DNA of 64,000 nt. Source: Marispirochaeta aestuarii. GTDB taxonomy: Bacteria > Spirochaetota > Spirochaetia > JC444 > Marispirochaetaceae. Below the pieces are notes generated by a model. It did no database searches, was not told where the DNA came from, and was given only the letters and a program-made list of their open reading frames with translations. The position numbers and the translations under genes are program-made. Every line of letters starts with the position of its first letter. The first letter of the stretch is position 1. The stretch lies in assembly GCF_002087085.1 (NCBI RefSeq), contig NZ_MWQY01000005.1:124001-188000 (forward strand). Direction: 5' to 3'. Below, in pieces: positions 28,652 through 39,003 of the stretch.

Positions 28652-29027
28652 GAAGCAGACCTGTAAGCCGGATTCTGTCGTGGATAGCCATCTATCTGTG
28701 ACTGCCGTTACCGGCAGCCTGATGCAGCCTACCCGCAGACTCTGGGCGAACCACCCGTCTGCTGTATGGCTTTGCTCCGGATGAGGTTTACCATGCCCTC
28801 CAGGTTACCCTGGAAGCGGTGGGCTCTTACCCCGCCTTTTCACCCTTACCTGACAACCAAACCAAAGGTTCAGTAGTCAGGCGGTATATTTTCTGCGGCA
28901 CTTTCTGTCTGCATTGTACTTCATCAGAAACACTATGCAGCCCGGGAGTTACCCGGCATCCTGTTCTGCGGAGCCCGGACTTTCCTCCGCAGTTAAAAAA
29001 CTGCGGCGACTATCTGGTCTGCTTCAG
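28652..29027 (-). ncRNA. rnpB: RNase P RNA (bacterial type A)
   Basis: This is the catalytic RNA that matures tRNA 5' ends. Read on the minus strand, GAAGCAGACC at the 5' end (29025-29016) pairs perfectly with GGTCTGCTTC at the 3' end, forming the P1 stem. Hallmark segments are GGAGGAAAGTCCGGGCTCC near the 5' end and ACAGAATCCGGCTTA near the 3' end, with GGGTAAGAGCCCACCG in between. The exact ends are set from P1. It fills the only gap over 300 bases between protein genes in the window. Confidence 0.96.
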
Positions 29028-29033
29028 CTATGT

Positions 29034-29062
29034 AGTTTACCCCTACTCCTCGGAATCGACAA
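29034..29062 (-). promoter_or_regulatory. Promoter of rnpB
   Basis: On the minus strand TTGTCG (29062-29057), 17 bases and TAAACT (29039-29034) end about seven bases before the rnpB 5' end. The -35 element lies inside the last codons of the zinc-ribbon gene. RNase P RNA can therefore be made independently of the surrounding operon. Confidence 0.65.
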
Positions 29063-29828
29063 GGTCTGCCAGACTGCCAGTGTCCTCATCCTGGAAATAG
29101 TATGCGTCCTCAGCGATTTCTGATTCGCTGTAAAAAAGAATCCTGCTGCAGTAAGGACAAAAAAGAATCTTCTCCCCGTTGCGAACATCATTCACAAATT
29201 GCGAAGGAAGCTGCATGTGACATCCGGTACAAACGGATGCTTTTACCGGAACAATACCGACACCGGATTTTGACCGAATAATTCTCTCGAATTTGAAGAG
29301 AATGTCCTCGTCCAATCCGGGAATAACATCCTTCTCTTCAGATTCAAGCTGCTTGAGGACCTCTTCCTTCTGGGCGCTCTCATTTTTTATCTTTTCCTGC
29401 TCCGCCGAGAGTTCCTCTTCCTGGAGCTGTATCATGCTCTCTTCCCGCTCGAGGGTTGCATTGATCTCTTCAAGTTCCTTCTCTTCCCGCAGAATGTCCT
29501 TGCGCAGCTGCTGTTCCTTTTCTGTCGCGTCACGGATTTCTTTATCGAGGGCTTCGTATTCACGCTGAGTGGTAATCTGGTCCATCTGCTTCTCATAGGT
29601 CTCACGCTGGGTTTCAGCGTCGGAGAGCTTGATACGCAGAGACTTGATTTTTTCGTTAATCCGCTCTCGTTTGGCATTTTTCTCGATATACGATTTCTTG
29701 AGACGGTTCAACAGTTCGGTTTTGGTGGTCAGCGCCTTGGGAATATCATGGATTTCCCGTTCAATTTCGTACTTCTGCGAAAGAATATCCTGCAGGGTAC
29801 GTAATTTGTCAAAAACCTCGGTCATCAT
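29043..29828 (-). CDS. Coiled-coil protein with C4 zinc ribbon (CT398/CdsZ-like)
   Basis: The 261-residue protein has a long charged coiled coil (about residues 5-160) followed by a zinc ribbon with CTGCHMQLP and FCPYCSRILFY. That is the layout of the bacterial zf-RING_7 proteins, of which Chlamydia CdsZ is one. In other bacteria the gene often lies near rpoD, dnaG or rnpB, as here. Function outside secretion systems is unsettled. No type III secretion gene is in the window. Confidence 0.8.
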   Translation of the reverse strand: MMTEVFDKLRTLQDILSQKYEIEREIHDIPKALTTKTELLNRLKKSYIEKNAKRERINEKIKSLRIKLSDAETQRETYEKQMDQITTQREYEALDKEIRDATEKEQQLRKDILREEKELEEINATLEREESMIQLQEEELSAEQEKIKNESAQKEEVLKQLESEEKDVIPGLDEDILFKFERIIRSKSGVGIVPVKASVCTGCHMQLPSQFVNDVRNGEKILFCPYCSRILFYSESEIAEDAYYFQDEDTGSLADLVDSEE

Positions 29829-29858
29829 AATGCTTATTGCCCTCGTATAGTAATTTAT

Positions 29859-31706
29859 TTAGTTATCGATATAGTCTTTGAGCCGCCGGCTACGCTTTGG
29901 ATGGCGTAATCGACGGAGTGCTTTTGCTTCGATCTGGCGTATTCTTTCTCTGGTTACATTAAAGTAGAGACCGACCTCTTCAAGGGTCAGGGAGTATCCG
30001 TCCTCAAGGCCGAATCTCATCTTCAGAACCTCCTGTTCCCGGGGAGGAAGGGTGTACAGCACGTCCTGAAGCTGTTCCTGCAGCAGTTTAAAAGCTGTCT
30101 GGCTCGCCGGATTCTCTATATCCTTGTCCTCGATGAAATCACCAAGCAGGGAGTCCTCCTCCTCACCAATGGGTGTCTCGAGAGATATAGGTTCCCGGGC
30201 AACGTTCTTGACGGATTTTACCCTGGCCACGGACCACCCCAGACGCTCAGCTACTTCTTCGTCGGAGGGTTCCCGGCCAAGAACCTGCATGAGTTGTCTG
30301 GATTCCCGTACCACCTTGTTTATCTGTTCAATCATGTGAACAGGAACCCTGATCGTCCTTGCCTGGTCTGAGATCGAACGGGTTATTGCCTGCCTGATCC
30401 ACCAGGTGGCATAGGTGGAAAACTTGTAGCCCTTGCGGTATTCAAATTTTTCAACCGCCTTTATAAGCCCTATATTGCCTTCCTGAACAAGATCGAAGAA
30501 ATGCAGTCCCCGGTTGGTGTATTTCTTTGCAATACTTACAACCAGTCGCAGGTTAGCCTGAATCAGCTTATCCTTGGCTCCCTTCATCATATGCTGACCC
30601 TTCGATATACGTTCAGCATGTTCGAGGATGGACTCTATATTCTCTTCGAACTCAATCTCAAGGTTCCTCAGTTTCTTTTCGGTAATCTGAATCTGACGGA
30701 TCTTTTCTTTTATTTCATCGGCGCTGAGCTCGAGATCCGATTCAATTCTCCTGCGTTCATCAGGAATCGCCAGACCGCGGCCCATGGTTCTCAGTTCTCT
30801 GGTACTGCTGACCCTCAGGCGCCTCTCGATTCTCTGCTGCTCCTTACGATAGCGTTTTATCTTTTTTTCCGCATTGGAAAATTTATCCGATAAAAGCAGG
30901 ATCTCTTCCTGGTGGAGGTCGATACCGGCAATCTTCTTTATCAGGCCTGACCGTTTTGCCGCCAGCTCCGAGCTGGTCAGAATGTCTTCTCCAAGAGATA
31001 CAAGCTTGTTCTTCTGGTCGATGTACTGCCGGATACCGGGAGCAAGAACCCGAAGGGGTTCACGGTAAAACTGGTTCAGCCTCCTCCGCTCAGCCAGCAG
31101 TTCGGAAATCTCCTTCTTTGAAAGATCCATCTCTCTGGGATCAACCTTGGAGAAGGTTTTCTGGATAAGGTGAAAAATCTCGGGGATTATAAGCCCGGAG
31201 GCTTTTACCACCTGTTTGATGATATTCTCACCATCCTCCATGCGCTTGGAAAGCTCGACTTCCTGCTCGGCGGTCAGAAGGTTTTCCTTTCCTATTTCCC
31301 GCAGATAGAGGCGGATGGGATCATCTATGGCGGAATCCTTGTCACCGAGAACAACGCGTTTTTTTGAAGCGGCGACTTTTGTCTTTTCCATATCCTCTTC
31401 ATGTTCTTCGGTTTCTTCGATGTCCTCTGACTCTTCGTAGTCATCGGATAATTCTTCGGAATCATCCTCAAGGGTGACATCTTCCACTTCGTCTTCTTCA
31501 GCGATGGAAGGCATATTCAAATCCAGATTATCCTCCTCAATTTCGACATGATACTGTTCCAGCAGACTGAACACATCCTCGATTTTTTCTGAGTTGACAA
31601 TCTCTTCGGGTAGAAAGTCGTTAACCTCATCATAGGTGATCTTCTTTTTCTTTTTTGCGTATTCCAAAAGCTTGGTAATAGCTGGATCATTGATCAGCTC
31701 TGTCAT
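29859..31706 (-). CDS. rpoD: Primary RNA polymerase sigma factor
   Basis: RpoD directs RNA polymerase to housekeeping promoters. The 615-residue protein has region 1.1 (about 5-60) and a long acidic insert (about 60-115). Region 1.2 is at [22 protein letters not shown]. Region 2 is at [55 protein letters not shown]. Regions 3 and 4 end in [22 protein letters not shown]. Its start overlaps the dnaG stop by four bases. Promoters seen in this window (TTGACA, 17 bases, TAGnnT or TATnnT) fit a sigma70 factor. Confidence 0.97.
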   Translation of the reverse strand: MTELINDPAITKLLEYAKKKKKITYDEVNDFLPEEIVNSEKIEDVFSLLEQYHVEIEEDNLDLNMPSIAEEDEVEDVTLEDDSEELSDDYEESEDIEETEEHEEDMEKTKVAASKKRVVLGDKDSAIDDPIRLYLREIGKENLLTAEQEVELSKRMEDGENIIKQVVKASGLIIPEIFHLIQKTFSKVDPREMDLSKKEISELLAERRRLNQFYREPLRVLAPGIRQYIDQKNKLVSLGEDILTSSELAAKRSGLIKKIAGIDLHQEEILLLSDKFSNAEKKIKRYRKEQQRIERRLRVSSTRELRTMGRGLAIPDERRRIESDLELSADEIKEKIRQIQITEKKLRNLEIEFEENIESILEHAERISKGQHMMKGAKDKLIQANLRLVVSIAKKYTNRGLHFFDLVQEGNIGLIKAVEKFEYRKGYKFSTYATWWIRQAITRSISDQARTIRVPVHMIEQINKVVRESRQLMQVLGREPSDEEVAERLGWSVARVKSVKNVAREPISLETPIGEEEDSLLGDFIEDKDIENPASQTAFKLLQEQLQDVLYTLPPREQEVLKMRFGLEDGYSLTLEEVGLYFNVTRERIRQIEAKALRRLRHPKRSRRLKDYIDN

Positions 31707-33454
31707 GCCTGTCTCACCCTTAGTTTCTGCAATTCATCGGTCAGGTACATTTTCTCTGTCAGTAAACTCTTCAGCTCTTCACGGGAGACGCCATTGCGTT
31801 CGGCCCTGTCCAGCGCCCGAATAACATCCTTCTGTCTTCGGGCAAGCGCTCCGTACCTGACCCTGCGCAGTGCTTCCTGAAGAACCAGTTTTGGATCGGG
31901 TCCAAGTTCGCCCGAAAAAGCTTTATCAAAAATCAAGCCTCGAACTTCTTCATTATCGACATTTTGGGCAATAGCATTCATATCCAGTTCGTCCCGCCTG
32001 AAGGCATCTTCCAGAATAATAAACAGCTGTCGTGCGCGGGCATCCTTCAGGTCGTCTGCGTTAACATACTGCCGGATAAAGGGGAAATGCTCGGGGTAAG
32101 CAGCTGCACCTAACATGAGGAAAAGATCCGAACCAATTCGCTCCGGATCTTTCTGCTCCCGCGGAACCTCTCGAGACGGCGTAGTTTTTTGCGAAAGATC
32201 AGCAGTTAGTGCAGTAACGTTGACCTCCAACATATCGGACAGGCGTCCAAGGTACCCGTCCCGTTTAACAGCTGAGTCCTGCGCCTCTATAAAGGGTGCA
32301 AGATCGGAAAGAATGCGGTGCTTTCCTTCCGGGGTGCCTGCGGAAAAACGGGCCATGGCCTTTTCCACAAGATAATCAAGGCTATTTATAGTATATTGTA
32401 ATAATTTTTGCAACGCCTGACCACCCTCTTTTTCAAGGATATCCGCGGGATCTTTTCCTCCGGCGACAGCGGCTATGGATGTCTCGATACCGGACTTTGC
32501 ACAGAGAACAATCGATTTGGCTGCGGCGGCCTGACCGGCGTCATCATTGTCGAAAAGAAGGATGCCCCTGTCTGCATAGCGTTTTAAAAGATTCGCCTGG
32601 TCCTGGGTGAAGGAAGTACCCAGGGGTGCCAGGGACTCAGGGATTCCGGCCTGGTAAAGGGCCATCACATCCATATACCCTTCGCAGAGAAAGAAACGAC
32701 CTGAACTGCGAACAGCCTTTACTGCTTTATCAAGACCGAAGAGGGTTCTGCTCTTCCTGAAGATCGGGGTCTCCGGGCTGTTCAGGTATTTGGGTCCCTC
32801 CCCCTCCAGCAGTCGTCCTCCGAAGGCTATTACTCTGCCCTGGGTCGAGGCTATGGGGATTATAAGGCGGTTGCGAAAAAGAGGATACCGGGAATCGTTG
32901 CGGGAGAAGAGTCCGGATTCCGCCAGAAAGTCAGAGGAGTATCCCTTTTTTTTCAGGAAATCATACAGCCAGTTGGGGTCCTGAGGAGCGTATCCCAGCT
33001 GAAAGGTATCGATTATATCATCAGAAAAACCCCGGGCATACAGATAGTCCAGGGCTTTTTTCCCCGTTCCTGTTTCCTTCAGAAGATAGTGAAAACTCCG
33101 GGTTACTCCGGCGTAAAGATCAAAGAGCGCTCCCACCCTGCTCTGGTTTTGCCTGTCCTTTTCCTCCAGGATCTCGACCCCTGCCCGCTGTCCGAGGTAA
33201 TGCACAGCCTCGGAAAAATTCAGGCTCTCCATCTCCATGACGAACTGAAAAAGGTTTCCTCCCTTGTGGCAGCCGAAGCAGTAGAAGAGCTTCTTTTCTT
33301 CATTCACCGAAAAGGAGGGGGTTTTTTCCGAATGGAAGGGACATAAACCGCTGTACTGACCGCCGGAAAACCTGAGGCTTGTATACTCGGATACAAGATC
33401 CACCATGGAGGTTTTGTCGCTTATCTCATTGATTACCGCGTGGGAAATAGCCAT
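31703..33454 (-). CDS. dnaG: DNA primase
   Basis: DnaG makes RNA primers for replication and binds DnaB. The 583-residue protein has the N-terminal CHC2 zinc-binding domain ([30 protein letters not shown]). The TOPRIM catalytic core carries [16 protein letters not shown] and [16 protein letters not shown]-terminal DnaB-interaction region follows. It ends with a four-base overlap into rpoD and starts six bases after mltG. Confidence 0.96.
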   Translation of the reverse strand: MAISHAVINEISDKTSMVDLVSEYTSLRFSGGQYSGLCPFHSEKTPSFSVNEEKKLFYCFGCHKGGNLFQFVMEMESLNFSEAVHYLGQRAGVEILEEKDRQNQSRVGALFDLYAGVTRSFHYLLKETGTGKKALDYLYARGFSDDIIDTFQLGYAPQDPNWLYDFLKKKGYSSDFLAESGLFSRNDSRYPLFRNRLIIPIASTQGRVIAFGGRLLEGEGPKYLNSPETPIFRKSRTLFGLDKAVKAVRSSGRFFLCEGYMDVMALYQAGIPESLAPLGTSFTQDQANLLKRYADRGILLFDNDDAGQAAAAKSIVLCAKSGIETSIAAVAGGKDPADILEKEGGQALQKLLQYTINSLDYLVEKAMARFSAGTPEGKHRILSDLAPFIEAQDSAVKRDGYLGRLSDMLEVNVTALTADLSQKTTPSREVPREQKDPERIGSDLFLMLGAAAYPEHFPFIRQYVNADDLKDARARQLFIILEDAFRRDELDMNAIAQNVDNEEVRGLIFDKAFSGELGPDPKLVLQEALRRVRYGALARRQKDVIRALDRAERNGVSREELKSLLTEKMYLTDELQKLRVRQA

Positions 33455-33460
33455 GCCGAT

Positions 33461-34483
33461 TTATCTGCCCTTTATATAAAGCTGCTTGGCCTGGTTGTGT
33501 TCCGACAGGGTAGTTGTAAAGCGATGGCGTCCGATCTCGGGGTCCTCCACGAGAAAGTAGAGATAATCCGTATCCGCAGGAGAAAAGGCGGATTGCAGCG
33601 CTGTTCTTCCGGGATTACATATGGGCGCGGGAGGCAGTCCGTAGTGCCGGTAGGTATTGAAGTCCGAGGATACTTCAAGGTCCCGGTAGGTCAGGAATTC
33701 CGGATGCGGCCTGTCCATTTCCTCTGTCAGGACATACACGACAGTAGCGCATGACTGCAGGGGCATACGGATCTCGAGCCTGTTTTTGAATACCGAAGCT
33801 ATCAGAGGCGCTTCTTCCGGAAGGCGATATTCCCGTTCCACAATGGAGGCCAGTATGACGGTCTCATGCAGCTCTTCCGGAGCATAGTCTTCGCGCCGGA
33901 TTCCCGATTCCTCCAGCTTTCCGAAGAAGGTTCCTGCCATGTGGCGCAGAACGGATTCGGGGGCTGTATCAAGGGGCATTCGATAGGTATCCGGATAAAG
34001 GTAGCCCTGAAGAGAGTTCCCGGGTATTCCAAGTTCGTCGAGGAGAGACCGGGATTGTGCGGCGGCGATGAAATCATCAGCTTTAACTATACCTTTTTCC
34101 TCCAGGATCTGAGCGATCCTCCGCAGAGTCAGGCCCTCGGGAATTGTAACCTGAACAAGAAACTGTTTACCCGTAAGCAGGATATCGTGGACTTCAAACA
34201 TCGATGCACCTGGTGGCAGACTGTAGTAACCGGTCTGAAGATCATCGTCGGTTTTCATTATCCTGGCATATAATCTCAGAGCAAGAGCTGATCGGATAAA
34301 TCCGCGGTTCTCCAGCTGTTCGGCGATTATGCCGAGGGAATCGCCGGGACGTACCCGGAAAAAGGCATCCCCCGGCGATGTATCCGGGGCCTTTGTATAG
34401 TAAAGCGCGGCTCCGCCGGCTGCCGCCCCTGAAACAGTCAGGACCAGCAGAGCCGCAATCAGAACACGAAGTAGATATCTCAT
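33461..34483 (-). CDS. mltG: Endolytic murein transglycosylase MltG
   Basis: MltG cuts nascent glycan strands and sets their length. The 340-residue protein has one N-terminal membrane helix (about 5-28), a LysM-like segment (FFRVRPGDSLGIIAEQLENRGFI) and the YceG domain. The catalytic glutamate lies in ILASIVEREYRLPEEAPLIASVFKNRL (about residue 217), and the C-terminal segment has YGLPPAPICNPG. Its ATG overlaps the stop of the giant envelope gene by four bases. It links the wall-elongation set to dnaG-rpoD. Confidence 0.94.
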   Translation of the reverse strand: MRYLLRVLIAALLVLTVSGAAAGGAALYYTKAPDTSPGDAFFRVRPGDSLGIIAEQLENRGFIRSALALRLYARIMKTDDDLQTGYYSLPPGASMFEVHDILLTGKQFLVQVTIPEGLTLRRIAQILEEKGIVKADDFIAAAQSRSLLDELGIPGNSLQGYLYPDTYRMPLDTAPESVLRHMAGTFFGKLEESGIRREDYAPEELHETVILASIVEREYRLPEEAPLIASVFKNRLEIRMPLQSCATVVYVLTEEMDRPHPEFLTYRDLEVSSDFNTYRHYGLPPAPICNPGRTALQSAFSPADTDYLYFLVEDPEIGRHRFTTTLSEHNQAKQLYIKGR

Positions 34484-37400
34484 TTCTCGAGTACAAACTC
34501 CACTCGCCGGTTTTTCCAGTTGACGCTTCGGTCTCCCGGGTCAGCTATGGTCCTGGTTCCCCCCATACCTGCCACATTCATTCTGGCGGGGTGAATGCCC
34601 CGTTCAACGAGAGACTCCCGTACAGTTTTTGCCCGTTCCTCTGATAGGGGTTTCAGCTCCTGTTCTTCCTCCACAGGACCCCGGACGGGATCATTGAAGT
34701 AGATCGGGTTGGCGTGTCCCTCGATGGTTATCCGATAATTCCTGTACTTGTTGAGTATCTCGGCAATGCGATCGAGGACAAACATGTTTTTGGCTGCCGT
34801 CTCCTCATCCCGTTCGGAATACTGTGCACTGTTCGGCTCAAAAACGATTGAGGCAATCTGTATTTTGAGCTTGTTTCCGTCACGGATAACCAGAACATCC
34901 ACAGGTATTTTCCCGTTTACCACACTTGTGTTTGCAAGATCATCGTGAATGGTAAAGCGGAAAGGATAATCCTCGGCCGATATGACCAGTTCTCCGCTGT
35001 TCGATCGGCCGTCCCAGATCAGTTCCTCCGCGGGCATTCCGGTTCCGGAAAAGCTTGTAAAGAGGTTCATCTCCCGATCGAATATTTCAAATTTCCAGGT
35101 TTCGATGGGGCTCAGGTCCTCTACATCGATGCTGAAATGTATTTCGTCATCCACGCCGTCATTATCCGGCGAAAAGGGCAGCGGATCTGCCTGGATGCTC
35201 ACCACAGGTGATGTAGCATCGACCCGCAGGGCCTTAAGTTCTGCCTGAGGCTGATCCCCTTTCAGATAGTTGACAATAAGCCGCGGTCGGTACAATCCGT
35301 CCCGCACTCGCTTCGAATCGCCGGTGCCGTTCCAGAGTATCCTGTCGGGAACCTCGGAACGTCCCTGGAAGCTCGCATAGGACTCTCCCGTAGTTTCATC
35401 GACAATTTCGAGTTTCCAGTCAGTAATCCCGTCCCGCAGGTTGACGATGGGGAAGAAGGTGATGGTATCGAATCTGCCATCGTTGTTGGGCGAAACCCTG
35501 GACGCGTCGGCGGTAAGATAGGCGCTGGTTTTTCGGGTGTCCATCTCTATTCCATCCAGCTCCACCAGAACCGAGTTTCCGGCGGGATCCGTGGAGCTGA
35601 GCCGATACCGGTATTCACCGTCGGGAAGCTGGTTGCCCATCTCATCCCGTCCGTACCATGTCAGGCTGCCGGGCATCTCTTTCCAGCGGTAGCTGCGTAC
35701 CACGTCTCCCGCCTCGTTGATAATGCTCCCCTGCCACATCTCCTCGGAACTGCCGCTTTGTCGCAGCACAATCTGGTCCCTGCGTCCGTCGCCGTTGGGA
35801 GAAAAGAGGGTGTAGGCAGCGCTGAGCTCTGCCCGGGGAGCGATCCGGTCCATAACAAAGCCGGTGGAAACCGATTCGGCGATACTTCCGTTTCTGTCAA
35901 TCACCCGGATCGCGGCTTTGTAGTTTCCGTCGGGAATTCGGGCCCCGGAGTCTCCGATTCCGTCCCAGCGGTACTGGGCGGCAAGAGAACCGCTTCCGGT
36001 ATAGGTTTTTACTGTCTGGTTCCCGCTATTGAGAATTGTAATGGTGTAGGATTCAACCCCCTCGGCGACTCTTACATTTGGTTTAATCAGGATTTCATCC
36101 TTGATTCCGTCGCCATTGGGCGAGAAGGCATCCGTATCGGTGAAGATGGCGACCACAGTCTCCTTTGTGCTGAGTCGTATGCTGCGGCTCTCTGCGGAAA
36201 AGGAGTTGCCAGCTCTGTCTGTGGAGCTCAGAATGTAGCGGTAATCGCCGTCTTCGGTAATTGAACCCTCTTCCGAGGTTCCGTTCCAGATAATCTCCGA
36301 TTCGGGTTGGTCAATCCACCGGTACTCCCGGATCACCCGGTTGTCAGTGTCGACGATCTGACCGAGCCATTCATGTTCGACACTCGCATCCTGGGTAATG
36401 GTAAGGGTGTCCCGATTGCCGTCTCCGTCCGGAGAGAATATCTGGGGCGACGCCGCCACCGTTGCAGCCGGAGCCGTTATATCCAGGGTAAAGACCGGCG
36501 AAATTTTGCTCGGTGAATTTCCGTTGCGATATACACCGGATATCCTGGCGGTATAACTTCCCTCCGGCAGAAGAGCACCATTGTTGTTCCGACCGTTAAA
36601 ACTGTAAGTGGACGGCGGGTCGCTGGTCCCGGATCTGCTCCACTCCACCCTGCCGGCACCGTTAAGGACTTCAAGCTGCCAGCTGACAAGGGATTCCGGG
36701 GTCGGGATGTCCAGACCGAAAAGAACAGTATCCTTTACGCCGTCTCCGTTGGGGGAAAACCAGGCGGAATCGATGGAAATGGAAACCGGCCGGGGCTGGG
36801 TATCCACTATGATATTTTCAACCGAACGGGAAACCGAGTTACCGGCCCGGTCGGTACTGCTGATGGTATATGTATAGACCCCGTCGGCCACAAGGTTTCC
36901 GGAATCATTCGTTCCGCCCCAGACAAGGTCCCCGGGTTCCTGGTCGCGGTATTTTGTTGTGAACACGTTTCTGCCATCGCTTCCGGTTATCTCGATGTCC
37001 CACAGCTCTTCCAGGGTCCCGCTCTGGTTGATTCGAATGGTATCCTTGAGCCCGTCGTCGTTGGGAGAAAAAATCAGGTCCAGGGGGGGGATCCCCTGGA
37101 TATCAACTTCCGGATTCCTGGTATCGATTACCAGGGGATACGGTTCTGTCCGGGACCGGTTGTTATTGTCGTCCCAGGCCTGGAGGGAAAAATAATATAC
37201 CCCGTCCGGAGCGACGGAACCGTCTTCCGTTGTTCCGTCCCAGCGCAGGGTTTCCGGGATGGGTATTCCGCTCTTTTTTTGAAAGAAGCGGCGGAGAATA
37301 TCCTTGAAGGTGATTTCCTGGGGTCTCTCTTCCTTGTTTCCGATACTCCTGACAATAGTGCCCTCTTCGTCCCTGATTTCCAGAGCATAACCCTTGATAT

Positions 37401-38760
37401 ACCGGGTGTCACGGATAGTAAACGGAAAGGAGAGATCATCCTGCACTCCGTCGTTGTTGGGGGACAGATATACAGCGTCGGGAATTTTATGCAGGACATT
37501 TTTTTCTGCAGACTTGTCTTCCTTGGTGTTTTCCTGCTGGACCAGCTGTCGAGACTTGTGGTTCTTGGTTGTATTCTCTTTTCCGCTCAGGCCCTTTATC
37601 GACTGCGGGGTCTTCAGGAGACTTATTATGGAGTCCCCGTAGGGCTGCTCGATCAGGGATACGGAATCCTCGGTGTTCTCTTCCGGGCTTTCATCCCGGG
37701 ATTCCCTGTAGGGAAGATCACCAAGATCGATATCAATTTTCGGGGCTTCCTCATCTATTATACCCAATGGAAGGGTAACGCCCACCCCCGCGCCCCAGGC
37801 ACCGTTGGAAAGGGGTGCGATTCCAAAATGAGGCTGAATATCTCCACGATCCCATCCGCGCCCGGAGAGATCTATCAGGTCTCCTCCGGAGAGGCTGGTC
37901 TGGAAGGAGAACCGCAGTCCGAAGGAGGGAATAAAACGGTACGCTTCAAAATCGCCGTCAAAAATGGAACGGGCATCAAGAGCGGAGGAGACTCCAACCT
38001 GCAGGAAATTATCGACATGCGCAAGAAGTCCGAGATTCCAGCGAAGGTTCTGTACGCTGGGCAGAATAAAGTCAGAACTGAGATCCAGGGCAAATCCGTC
38101 TTTTTCTACCGGAGTAAAGGCCGCACCGGCTATCAGCGTAAAGGGGGATGGAACGGCAGTATAGTCGTCGGAAGGGTTATACCATATACCGACATCCTTG
38201 GCTGTCAGTCCCCAGCGAAAATTGTTGAGTCCTCTGTAGCTGGCGGGAAAATGGATAAAACCGACATCCAGGGTGGTACCCCAGTCAAAGGAATCGCTGG
38301 AACCCAGGTATACATTGAGTCCGGTTCCGACATAGAGATCTTCATAGACATCCTTGGCAAAACCAAGATTGAGGGCACCCATGGTTCCGAGATCGATGCC
38401 TTCATATTCACTGCTGACAAGGTGTCCCGACCAGCTGAATACTCCCAGCTTGCTGGGAATAGAGTTCCCCAGGTTGACGGCATGGCCGGCTATGCCTTCG
38501 TCATATTCAGTATCATAGATGGCAACGTACCCGATATCGAAGGTCATCCTTTGAACGGCGGCTGCAGACGCGGGGTTCCACGTTGCTGCGGCGGGAGCTT
38601 CCGTGGAAACCAGGGAGGGGCCTGTCCCCAGGGTCCATGGGGAGAGCATGCGGAAATAACTCTCTTCTCCGGGAGGAGGATTAAAATCACCATACAGCGG
38701 ACTAAGAGCGGTAACTGCCGCCACTATCATTACAAAGAGATAAAATTTGTACCTGCGCAT
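34480..38760 (-). CDS. Giant envelope protein: outer-membrane barrel, eight FlgD/CHU-like Ig repeats, OmpA domain
   Basis: The 1426-residue protein begins with a signal peptide (MRRYKFYLFVMIVAAVTALS). A beta-barrel-like region follows (about 25-340; SPWTLGTGPSLVSTEAPAAATWNPASAA, then alternating aromatic strands), then a charged linker (about 340-425). Eight repeats of about 105 residues follow, each opening with FSPNGDGxxD-type sequence, at about residues 429, 564, 668, 775, 879, 986, 1089 and 1196. The end is an OmpA-like peptidoglycan-binding domain (about 1290-1426; ITIEGHANPI, LSEERAKTVRESLVERGI, NRRVEFVLEK). It likely spans the outer membrane and grips the wall. The function is unknown. 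Confidence 0.85.
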   Translation of the reverse strand: MRRYKFYLFVMIVAAVTALSPLYGDFNPPPGEESYFRMLSPWTLGTGPSLVSTEAPAAATWNPASAAAVQRMTFDIGYVAIYDTEYDEGIAGHAVNLGNSIPSKLGVFSWSGHLVSSEYEGIDLGTMGALNLGFAKDVYEDLYVGTGLNVYLGSSDSFDWGTTLDVGFIHFPASYRGLNNFRWGLTAKDVGIWYNPSDDYTAVPSPFTLIAGAAFTPVEKDGFALDLSSDFILPSVQNLRWNLGLLAHVDNFLQVGVSSALDARSIFDGDFEAYRFIPSFGLRFSFQTSLSGGDLIDLSGRGWDRGDIQPHFGIAPLSNGAWGAGVGVTLPLGIIDEEAPKIDIDLGDLPYRESRDESPEENTEDSVSLIEQPYGDSIISLLKTPQSIKGLSGKENTTKNHKSRQLVQQENTKEDKSAEKNVLHKIPDAVYLSPNNDGVQDDLSFPFTIRDTRYIKGYALEIRDEEGTIVRSIGNKEERPQEITFKDILRRFFQKKSGIPIPETLRWDGTTEDGSVAPDGVYYFSLQAWDDNNNRSRTEPYPLVIDTRNPEVDIQGIPPLDLIFSPNDDGLKDTIRINQSGTLEELWDIEITGSDGRNVFTTKYRDQEPGDLVWGGTNDSGNLVADGVYTYTISSTDRAGNSVSRSVENIIVDTQPRPVSISIDSAWFSPNGDGVKDTVLFGLDIPTPESLVSWQLEVLNGAGRVEWSRSGTSDPPSTYSFNGRNNNGALLPEGSYTARISGVYRNGNSPSKISPVFTLDITAPAATVAASPQIFSPDGDGNRDTLTITQDASVEHEWLGQIVDTDNRVIREYRWIDQPESEIIWNGTSEEGSITEDGDYRYILSSTDRAGNSFSAESRSIRLSTKETVVAIFTDTDAFSPNGDGIKDEILIKPNVRVAEGVESYTITILNSGNQTVKTYTGSGSLAAQYRWDGIGDSGARIPDGNYKAAIRVIDRNGSIAESVSTGFVMDRIAPRAELSAAYTLFSPNGDGRRDQIVLRQSGSSEEMWQGSIINEAGDVVRSYRWKEMPGSLTWYGRDEMGNQLPDGEYRYRLSSTDPAGNSVLVELDGIEMDTRKTSAYLTADASRVSPNNDGRFDTITFFPIVNLRDGITDWKLEIVDETTGESYASFQGRSEVPDRILWNGTGDSKRVRDGLYRPRLIVNYLKGDQPQAELKALRVDATSPVVSIQADPLPFSPDNDGVDDEIHFSIDVEDLSPIETWKFEIFDREMNLFTSFSGTGMPAEELIWDGRSNSGELVISAEDYPFRFTIHDDLANTSVVNGKIPVDVLVIRDGNKLKIQIASIVFEPNSAQYSERDEETAAKNMFVLDRIAEILNKYRNYRITIEGHANPIYFNDPVRGPVEEEQELKPLSEERAKTVRESLVERGIHPARMNVAGMGGTRTIADPGDRSVNWKNRRVEFVLEK

Positions 38761-38793
38761 GTATCCCTCCGATATTGTTGGACCTGTGTAAAT

Positions 38794-39003
38794 TTAGCCT
38801 TTTTGTTCCAGAACATCAATCTTTTGGGCGTAGAGTTCCTTCAGGTTCTCCATTTCGTCGATTGACAATCTGTCGTACAGATAATCCGATAGACGCTCAT
38901 GAAACGAGGAGAGGGCCGGATCAAGTTCCGACTCCCGTGCCCTCAGAAACAGGAAAAGAGAGACAATTTCTCGAGAACTCATGGTAAACGGGAGTTCCGT
39001 CAT
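38794..39003 (-). CDS. Small helical protein, 69 residues
   Basis: The ATG overlaps the stop codon of the upstream metallo-beta-lactamase-fold gene (ATGA), which is strong evidence of coupled translation. The product is charged and predicted helical (SSREIVSLFLFLRARESELDPALSSFHERLSDYLYDRL), without signal peptide or cysteines. I do not recognise it. It is followed after 33 bases by the giant envelope gene. Confidence 0.65.
   Translation of the reverse strand: MTELPFTMSSREIVSLFLFLRARESELDPALSSFHERLSDYLYDRLSIDEMENLKELYAQKIDVLEQKG

Noticed and set aside
37279-38865. A 528-codon open frame on the plus strand
   Set aside because: It is antisense to the giant barrel/Ig/OmpA gene, whose protein shows clear repeats and domains. 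The plus-strand translation has no recognisable motif and arises from codon bias.
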